In this document: positions 56,040-64,000 of the stretch, one piece after another
How positions within the stretch are numbered: position 1 is the stretch's first letter
How the letters are laid out: every line of letters begins with the position of its first letter
Origin: Aspidapion aeneum
Taxonomy: Eukaryota; Arthropoda; Insecta; Coleoptera; Brentidae
NCBI GenBank assembly: GCA_963576565.1
Contig: OY755039.1
Location: 140,305,369 to 140,369,368, forward strand
DNA length: 64,000 nucleotides
Direction of reading: 5' to 3'
The notes under the pieces: model-generated
Databases searched by the model: none
Seen by the model: the letters and a program-made list of their open reading frames with translations, nothing else
What the model was told of the DNA's origin: nothing
Position numbers and translations under genes: made by a program

Positions 56040-57901
56040 CGCAGCCCACGAGAAAGGCCGGCTTGTTCGCGGAAATAACACGTGACCGTAGGAGGGACCC
56101 AACGGAACGCCTCCCGGTCAGCTGTCATTATAAAACATGTGCGTTTTCAGTTTTGGTATGTTTGTTTACGTCGATTTTTTTTTAATTCGGGCATGAATTT
56201 AATGTGAATTTTATCAAAGTTATTAAAATAACGCAGCCCACGAAAAAGACAACAATGCCGCGAACGTGTAGTGTTGTTGGTTGTCGGTCCAACTATAAAA
56301 CTGAAACCGAATATGTGTCAATTTTTAATTTGCCAGTGGATAAGATAAACAAATGCATAAAATTTGGTTGCGAAAAATTCCTAATGATTTAAGTATCTTA
56401 AAACGTCCACAAGTTTGCATCAAACAATTTCCTAACGAGTAGGTTATTTGGTATGATAAGTGTGTTGTAAATGGAGAGTGTTGAAAATGTTCCGAAATAC
56501 CTAAGTAGACACCCTGTATCTACTGTTCGATTAGCTGATGTCGAGAGACAATAACTGGAAACTGCAATACAAGAAAGTCTTGAAACACTTTGAGCTCATA
56601 AGAAATCAAAAGTTTTATCAAATATTGAGGACAATTCAAAATTTTATTGTTCTAATACTAAAATAAACACAAATTGGATTTTTACCCAAGAAAGTGACAC
56701 AGTCTGCCTGTGCCTGATGACATTTTTGAACAACAATCCATCACTGTTAGCATCTCTGTAAATGTTAACAATGTGTCCATACCAAAAAACAAACTGCCAA
56801 AAAAAGTTGGAGTTTTATTTTTGGACAGCACCCATACATTTGAAGAGCTAATGCAGTTTATTGAAATGAAAGTTGCAAACGGGAAAGAAGTGGTAAAAGA
56901 TAAGATTGATCAAGTAATAGACATCCTTAGTGACATTTTCGATAGTAAGAGTGAAAAATGTGTTCAATTGTCATTTCTTATTGAACAAGGTCTCTTGAAA
57001 AGGTCACCTGAGAATCGAAGATATTGTGGATACACTTTAATGTTGGCTTCATCTTTAGGTAATATGTCTTCTGCGCCCTTGCAATATTAAAAAACTGATT
57101 TGTAAAATATCGCTAACAGATAGTAATCTCTCCGGTAGTGTGCAATATTTAATATAAGTAAGATACAGCTTTTAAAAGATCATAAGTTGGTAGTTAACTT
57201 ACACATTGACAAAATATATATTAAACTTTGTGCTGCGTAATTGTTCAAAAAATTATTGACGACCAATACTTTCAGTTTATTGAAGGTGAAAACCATCTCA
57301 CTTATTCACAAAATCACTTGTTTCTTTTTGATAAATTATTGTGAAATGTTTTATATTAAAAAAATTTGTTTGGATAACTCTAGCGAGTGTTTTTGTGGAG
57401 AAAAACTATTATCAAATCTTGAAAAAGTTAGTTTAAGGGCATGTAAAGTTTTTTTAAATAATTTTATTAAAAAGCATAATGATTTAATGTCTGCTAATGA
57501 ATCTTTGAATAAGAACACAGACAAAGATGATGACACTCAAAGAAAAATGAAAAAACTTAAAGCTTAAAGGTTTGTTATGTCCAATTTTAAAAGACTTGTA
57601 TAGATTTGAAGTCACTAACGATATTATGTACCTAATATACCTGAAGATATTAGAGTGCAAATTTTATATAATTTTTTATTTTATAGATTTAGTTCTTTTA
57701 TCTATAATAAACACATACATCAGCAAAATAATTTTTTCAATTTTTGCCTATATGAGAACAAAAAATGTTTGTCAATTTATTTAAATTGTGTAAAAACAGA
57801 TAATATATTAAGTAATACAATAAGAATCCTGGAACTCCTAAGATCACGTGACCGCCGACTTGCTTATAACGCGCCATGGCCGGTCTTTATCGTTGGCTGC
57901 G
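56040..57901 (+). mobile_element. P-like transposon with THAP transposase remains
   Basis: Ends CGCAGCCCACGAGAAAGGCC and GGCCGGTCTTTATCGTTGGCTGCG, flanked by GGTTGAGTG at 56031-56039 and 57902-57910 (P elements make 8-bp duplications; 8 or 9 fit here). The terminal motif recurs internally at about 56231-56250. It lies 86 bases after the UGT stop codon. Parent form of the deletion derivative at 12630-13681. Confidence 0.9.
56255..57567 (+). pseudogene. P-like/THAP9-like transposase, decayed
   Basis: MPRTCSVVGCRSNYKTE begins a THAP finger (Cys pair). Later frames read KLPKKVGVLFLDSTHTFEEL, VQLSFLIEQGLLKRSPENRRYCGYTLMLASSLG (middle part of P-like transposases before the catalytic core) and CFCGEKLLSNLEKVSLRACKVFLNNF (C-terminal region). 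Several stops and frame changes, and large parts of the catalytic core are missing. Confidence 0.75.
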
Positions 57902-57931
57902 GGTTGAGTGGCTTATAGTCAAAAATCGTGT

Positions 57932-58230
57932 CCCGAGGGATTGTTGTTGAAGATTTTTAAAAACTACCCTAGATCGATTGGAAATAGATCACACAATTTT
58001 AAGTCACATGGTGTTTGCCTCCAAAGTGGAGGACCTGTGTGACGTTGTAAATCTAAGATGGCGGCTTTTTTTATGTTGTCAAACTTCGCTAAATTAGTTT
58101 TACTGAAAAACTATTAATACGTTTTTTGTTTGAAAGAGAACACCAATAAATATGGTAAAGAAATTAACTTTATATCTCAAAAACTAGCAAGGATATTAAT
58201 TTTTTTATCCTATCAAATCCCACGGGATAT
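57932..58230. repeat. Repeat shared with 25464-25632
   Basis: Begins about TCCCGAGGGATT and ends about AATCCCACGGGAT (inverted), with GATTGGAAATAGATCACAC and AAGATGGCGGCTTTT inside. Likely a MITE. Confidence 0.65.
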
Positions 58231-58329
58231 TTGACATTGAAAATAAAAATGTGATCCCTTTTTATCACTTTTTATCTTTTAAGAAAGTTAATTAAATATA
58301 CTTAGAATAATTTTTCAGGCCCTACAGGG

Positions 58330-60880
58330 TCCGATACTGCGTTTAATGATAGAAGCAACACACTTGGTATGGATCGACATAAGTCTCGCGCAAACATTTT
58401 ACGAAAGGGAGTCACCACCCCAACCCTGGCAGGTGGGTGCTTCCACGTGCTTTTTGACGGTTTTTTGCTAATAACTTGAAAACGGTCAACTTTTCTTAAA
58501 ATATTCTAAAGATCATTTTGCAAGCTAATAAAATTTCCTTTTTAACCATGTACAGGGTGTCCCAAATTGGGCACTTTTAGAGGGTTTAAGGTACTTCTAG
58601 AGGAGACAGAAAAAAACTGACCACGCATTGCGAGGCTCAAATTTCAAGAGAAGACTTATAGTGAAAACCGCATTTTGAAATATCGTCTCGTCTTTGAGCT
58701 ACGGGGGCTTTTTGAAAAGTCTGCATTTTTGAAGGGGGTCTATAACTTCGTTATTAGGAGAAATTTTGATTTAGAGTAAATTGCAGTTTTATAGACTTTG
58801 TCACGAGGAATTCACCCGCTAAATTATATTTTAACTGTCACTTTTAGTTTTTGAGATATGACATAAAGTTGCATTTTTTCTTATGGAATGGCCTATATTT
58901 TAATTAATTTTCGAATTCGTCATTGAATTCTTTTCAAAATGATTTCCTGCTGAGGCAGGTAAAGGCACTCCAGTATTTTTATTATTTTACACAGTCACAA
59001 ATATAGTAAGGCTGGTTTGGAAAAATTATAATTCAGCTGACGGCCCTCAAAGCCTAGGTAAAAAGTAAAAAAAATGATACATATTTTTAAAAAAATTAAA
59101 ACGCTTTTGTGCAAAATAATTTCATATCAAAGCGTAATATCAAATTGTTTAAACCATTGAAAACAATGACAAAACGCCAAGACGCAAGGCCAACTTGATT
59201 TTCATAGTATAAGACAACAAAACTATAGGAGCATTGAAGTAGGATTTGACCGCAAGGCTTTCATGTCAATGGCGCATGATGTCATTCAACGCACACTAGA
59301 CAAAAATAAAAAACTTTAATTATCTCCGAAACCGCTCAATAAAACTATGACATATGATACATCATTTTGAAAAGAATTCAATCACGAATTCGAAAATTAA
59401 TTAAAATATATGCCATTCCATAAGAAAAAATGCAACTTTATGTCATATCTCAAAAACCAAAAGTGACAGTTAAAATTTAATTTAGCGGTTGAAATCCTCG
59501 TGACAAAGTCTATAAAATTGCAGTTTACTCTAAATCAATATTTCCAATAATAACGAAGTTATAGACCCCCCTCCAAAATGCAGACTTTTCAAAAAGCCCC
59601 CGTAGCTCAAAGACGAGACGATATTTCAAAATGCGGTTTTCACCATCTTCTCTTGAAATTTGAGCCTCGCAATGCGTGGTCAGTTTTTCTCTGTCTTCCC
59701 TAGAAGTACCTTAAACCCCCCAAAAGTGCCCAATTTGGGACACCCTGTACCTTAGTAACCTCTAAAGGACGGGGTGCACGTCCCATAGGCCTACGAAAAA
59801 AGAGGAAAATGTTTTTTTTATTTTTCTTGTGGCATTTTGTATCCTTAACACATTGTTTTTAAAAAAAAAATATTTTTGTTCAAAAACCCATTGTATACAG
59901 TTAAATATTTAATAAGTTAGACATAACTTTTTAAAGTAGCCGCCTTGAAATAAAAATAAATGTGTTTGTAGGTATCCTCAAATCAAACAAAAATGTTTAT
60001 AACTTAGTAAATATACTCAAGGTGAGTAAAAAAATATTTTTGATTAGTATTAACTTAAAACTTAAACACCCTATCTCTCGTCCCCCTTAAGAGTGATATT
60101 TTACAGTGTTTTTCTAATTATTTGTAAACTTTTAACTTGGCCAAAAACAACTAAGTAATAGTTGTTGAGGCTCACCAAAAGTCAAAAAACATGCCCCCTT
60201 GCATCAGTGGTTTCTAGAAGATTTTTTAAAATTTGCTTATTAGAAAAAAATTTTAAAAAATATTTAAGGGGGGACCGGACCACCGTCCCTGCCAAGAGTA
60301 GGCGGGTGCATCCTCCTCGTTATATTTTTGGAGGAGTATACTGTGTATCCATACAAAATATGTTGCTGCTCTCATTGAACGTACTCTCAATATTATTTAC
60401 TGAGTTTTTGTTTGATTTAAGGATTTCTACAAACACATTTATTTTTATTTTAAGGCGGCTATTTAAGAAATATGTGTCTAGCTTAATGAGTATTTAGCTG
60501 TTTAAGATGGGCTTTTAAGCAAAAATATTTTTTTGAGAAAAAAATAGTGTTAAGGTTAAAAAAAAACACAAAAAAAATAAATTTTAAAAAAAATATTTTC
60601 CCCTTTTTTCATACGCTAATGGAATGTGCACCACTGCCGTCAGAGGGTACTATGGTTATGGACACTCATCGTAAAGGCAAGTAGGATGAGTGACCATAAC
60701 TATGGTACATCGTTGAAAAGAAAATGGTATCCGCTTGACTGTTTTCGAGTTATTAGCAAACAACTATCAAAAAGCACGTTTAAGGGGGTAAACCACCCCC
60801 CCTGCCTGGGTTGGGAGGGTTCGGTTCGGTTCGGCTCCCTTTCGTAAAATGTTCGGGCGAGTGTTTATTCATCAAACAAA
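58330..60880. repeat. Large foldback structure around a MITE
   Basis: AACATTTTACGAAAGGGAG, TGCTTTTTGACGGTT and TTGCTAATAACTTGAAAACGG at 58404-58490 pair with GAGTTATTAGCAAACAAC, AAAAAGCACGT and CTCCCTTTCGTAAAATGTT at 60750-60855. Inner arms pair 59935-60010 with 60380-60460 (AATAAATGTGTTTGTAG / CTACAAACACATTTATTTTT). Confidence 0.7.
58553..59747. mobile_element. Mariner-type MITE with about 400-bp inverted repeats
   Basis: TA-CAGGGTGTCCCAAATTGGGC ... CCCAATTTGGGACACCCTG-TA. Arms (58553-58950 and 59350-59747) remain closely similar (CTTTGAGCTACGGGGGC, TATGACATAAAGTTGC). The middle 400 bp is unpaired and non-coding. Confidence 0.95.
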
Positions 60881-61577
60881 TCTCGGATGTAGGACCTGAA
60901 CTATCAGGTTATATTTAAAGGTTAATTATTTTAAAAATAGATTTAGTTTTTGTAGTAATTTTTTATTGTTTTTTTATTACCTTATTTGCTAAAACACACT
61001 GCCTAATCTAACAATATTTAAGATAAACTTTATAAATTTAGATTTTTTTATCATTTTTCCCCATTCATAATTTTGATACTACACAGAGACCAAAAAGAAA
61101 ACTTGTACTGTCCGGCCAGTGAAAGTTCGTGAAAATATAGACCTTTGGAAAGGAAAAAAATAAGTAGCTGCTTGAAAACTATTGAAAATTAAAAAAAATC
61201 TTTAGGAAAATAAAATTTCACTCGATCCGAGTTATTAGGTTGATAACACCACTTTTAAGCAGGGTTCGAAAATATCATGATATTTATATAAATATCATAT
61301 CACATGATATAGATTGGATATATATCAGATATATATTTGATATATATCATTATCAAACTGAATGCTTTGGTTTTGGCATATTAAATAAAAATCACTACTT
61401 ACTAATAAATCAAAAGTACACACAGATGGAAAACACAGTAACTGTTTTCCCAGGTTAGAACCTGGGAAAAGAGAAAACAAAAGAAATTGTCGCGTCGGGG
61501 ATCTACCAGATGTGAAATAGGGGATTCCCAGTCAGCTCCGCGATGACCATTCGGCAGCCGAATCGATCAATACTACA

Positions 61578-62274
61578 CCTTTACACAAGACGCTAGCGCT
61601 ACCAAGTCCACTTTCAATCCCTGGCTTCGCAAGCGCAGATCTACCAATATTATTTACCTCATGTCTTAGAATAGATGCATACAGGGTGATTTTCACTTGA
61701 ATGATTCTAACCACATGAAAATAGAAAGTTTCAAAAACCTAACCTAACGAAACCTAATCAGATCTAACCGAACCGAACCAAAGCAAACTAAACCAATATT
61801 TTTTTCAAAAAAAAAACTTTCCTGACTTCCTGCCCGGGATCCTAGAGGATGTGAATCCGAACCGAACCAAACCGAACCTAACTAAACTGAACCAAACCTA
61901 ACCTTACCAAACTAAACTACAACACGTACTGCTAATTAGGTTTAGTTGGGTAGGGTTAGGTTTGGATAGGTTCGGTTCGGTACGGTCCGGTTCGGATTCA
62001 CATCCTCTAGCATCCCAGGTAGGAAGTCAGGAAAGTTTTTTTTTTGAAAAAAAATATTGGTTTAGTTTGCTTTGGTTCGGTTCGGTTAGATCTGATTAGG
62101 TTTCGTTAGGTTAGGTTTTTGAAACTTTTTATTTTCATGTGGTTAGAATCATTCAAGTGAAAATCACCCTGTACATCGATTCTAATACATGAGGTAAATA
62201 ATATTGGTAGATCTACGCATGCGAAGCCAGGGATTGGAAGTGGACTTGGTAGCGCTACCGTCTTGTCACCTTTA
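61578..62274. repeat. Foldback repeat rich in CCGAACC / GGTTCGG
   Basis: CTAGCGCTACCAAGTCCAC and ATTATTTACCTCATG pair with CATGAGGTAAATAATATTGG and TGGACTTGGTAGCGCTAC; then AACCTAACCTAACGAAACC against GGTTTCGTTAGGTTAGG, and GTGAATCCGAACCG against CGGTTCGGATTCAC. A relative occupies 51190-51640. Confidence 0.9.
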
Positions 62275-62294
62275 CAGATGCTTATACTTTTGTA

Positions 62295-62498
62295 CAGTCG
62301 GGGACTTTTTAAATTGCCGTTTTATTTTTTTTTGTCAAAATTAATCAATTAAAGAAATCAATTTTTTTTTTAAATATGTATGTATACAGACAGAGGTAAG
62401 GGTTACAATTTTTGTGTTTTGGTTCAAACTACTTTTTCGAATTTTAAATAGGAATTTTTTTTATTTTCCAGGGCGGCAATTTAAAAAGTCCCCGACGG
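62295..62498. mobile_element. Small mariner-type MITE
   Basis: TA-CAGTCGGGGACTTTTTAAA ... TTTAAAAAGTCCCCGACGG-TA, inverted ends of about 28 bp. Confidence 0.85.
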
Positions 62499-62742
62499 TA
62501 CAAGGGCGTACTGACAAATTTTCTGATATTTAGAATGATAGAAAACATTCTTAGTTGAATAAGTAAAATTATTGAATATATCGGATATATATCAAGCTAT
62601 AAATATCATAATATATATCGTGATATATATATCACTTGATATATATCCGCGGAACCCTGCTTTTAAGAGTGAATAATAGTTTTTTAAGGTAACTAGATCA
62701 ATTGAAAAAGGTTAAATGCAAAAGTTAGACAATAAAAAGGTA

Positions 62743-63494
62743 TACCGGGTGGACCAAAAAAAACGGACATTTTTTTTTTCATTATAAACAAACTGCACTT
62801 GGCAGAGAATTAACCAGAGTTTTGCATAAATAATTTTTTTGTCCGCCATTTCAAAATTCAAGATTAAAATAAATTGTACCCTTCAAAGATGCTCGTTTAT
62901 TCTTGTGTTGCGAACATGTTTTAATAATTTTTCACTAAAAAAGCAGCATTCTTGCTACGCATAACAAGATATGAATCAGCAAAATCGGTTCAGTGGTTCT
63001 AAAAAAAATATTTTACGATTGCCTTGCCAATCATGTCTGCATTTATTTCCTTATAAATTCATTACTACTGAACCGATTTTGATGAAAGAAAAATATCCTA
63101 ATGAGAATTGATTGCTTTTTAAAGATCATGAACAAAATTTATTACCGTCTTAAAATTTAAGATGGTTGACAGAAACAAAAATATTTTTTTTAGAACCACT
63201 GAAGCGATTTCGCTAATTCGTACCTTGTTGTGCGTGGCAAGAATGCAGCTTTTTTACTAATTTAAAAAAATAATTAAGGCATGTTTGCAACACGAGAATA
63301 AACGAGCATCTTTGAAGCGTACATTTTAATTGCGTCCGCCATCTTGGATTTTGAGATGGTGGACAAAAAAATACATTCAGTCAAAACTCTGATTAATTCT
63401 CTTCCAAGTGCAGTTCGTCCCATTATAATCGATTGTTTAGTTCAAAAGTTATAATGAAAAAAAGATTGTCTGGTTTTTTTTTGGCCCACCCGGT
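62743..63494. mobile_element. Inverted-repeat element, family of 26376-27749, shorter copy
   Basis: CCGGGTGGACCAAAAAAAACGG ... GGTTTTTTTTTGGCCCACCCGG. TTCAAAGATGCTCGTTTATTC appears at the left and inverted at the right. Confidence 0.8.
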
Positions 63495-63702
63495 AAATAT
63501 TTTTTACACAACCTAAAATTTACCAAGAAAAATCGGAACAACCAGTTTTCGCACTTTTGATTTTTATCTCCTACATTGTTTTTTGTTTTTCGTAAGAACA
63601 CAACCAATAATGATTGATTTTCACATATTTTTTTATTTAAAACCAAAAATGATGCTCCATTTTTACCCAAAAATGCCCAAGTTCTGGAAGCAGCTTTTTT
63701 AG

Positions 63703-64000
63703 CTCACACATATACTATACTATAGTAGTGTGAGCTATGATGATCCTAATTTTTTCGAAGAAAAAAAGTTGCTCCGATTTCAAAAATTTTTATATATCTT
63801 TGCGTTTCAGATGATTTTGAAACTTTTTTGTTGCGCCGTCTGTCTGTCTGTATGTCTGTAACGACCAACGCGCATAACTCAAAAACCGCTTGGCTGATTT
63901 TAATAAAATTTGGTACTTAGGCTGGGTCTTGGGTCGAGATGGTCCCATTTAAAAATGAACAAAATCCACCGAACACAAACCAAATAAAAGGGTGGGGGTA
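63703..64000 (-). repeat. CAGA-microsatellite element, copy 3, cut by window end
   Basis: Reverse orientation: hairpin AGCTCACACATATAC...TAGTGTGAGCT, AAATTTTTATATATCTTTGC, a (CTGT) run, CGCATAACTCAAAAACCGC and ACCCCCA at the edge. Confidence 0.9.

Larger units (their letters stand above)
61260..62659. mobile_element. hAT-type non-autonomous element with nested repeats
   Basis: CTTTTAAG at 61252-61259 and 62660-62667; ends CAGGGTTCGAAAATATC and GATATATATCCGCGGAACCCTG. Subterminal ATATATATC palindromes. Contains the foldback 61578-62274 and the MITE 62295-62498. Confidence 0.92.

Noticed and set aside
60162..60497. 111-residue frame
   Set aside because: Falls inside the foldback arms; no homology and composition is repeat-like.

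Overview
The window is AT-rich insect DNA, most likely from a beetle. The only cellular gene is an insect-type UDP-glycosyltransferase (UGT), and everything else recognisable is transposon, MITE, satellite or decayed repeat. Beetle is an inference from the UGT sequence and the transposon mix; insect is much firmer.

The UGT is on the + strand from about 8.0 to 55.95 kb and matches the full length of the family (about 540 residues). Exon 1 (8009-8239) has the signal peptide and the FPF-GKSH motif. Exon 2 is present as a tandem family: copy A (10108-10185, broken), B (12290-12522, intact), C (13682-13813, 5' half missing), D (20220-20452, intact) and E (25152-25384, intact). Single exons 3 to 7 follow (33549-33738, 34023-34227, 38223-38460, 52250-52469, 55648-55954), carrying the end of the acceptor domain, the UDP-sugar-binding domain with the UGT signature, a transmembrane segment and a C-terminal KKVQ. 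The three intact exon-2 copies are each exactly 233 nt, keep the same splice phases and encode different acceptor-domain segments. The locus is therefore laid out as one UGT with interchangeable, mutually exclusive cassettes for the substrate-binding region. As written, exon 1 has two single-base frame breaks, both in homopolymers, so either the assembly is wrong there or this copy is dying.

The introns are swollen by nested transposons. Region by region: 0-1.1 kb, a 330-bp satellite; 1.8-3.3 kb, a THAP-carrying element; 3.3-7.9 kb, small repeats; 8.0-25.4 kb, exon 1 and the cassette array, interrupted by a LINE, a mariner-like element, a Tc1 element, a P-like element and many MITEs; 25.4-33.5 kb, MITEs and hAT pieces; 33.5-34.2 kb, exons 3 and 4; 34.2-38.2 kb, two hAT elements with perfect 8-bp target duplications and a LINE; 38.2 kb, exon 5; 38.5-52.2 kb, a very young Ty3/Gypsy retrotransposon (38793-45310) inside another inverted-repeat element, tandem repeats, a MULE-like insertion; 52.25 kb, exon 6; 54.3-55.6 kb, a second THAP-carrying element ending 19 bp before exon 7; 56.0-57.9 kb, a P-like element 86 bp after the stop codon; 58-64 kb, foldback and hAT-like repeats.

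No rRNA, convincing tRNA gene, CRISPR array or second cellular gene was found.
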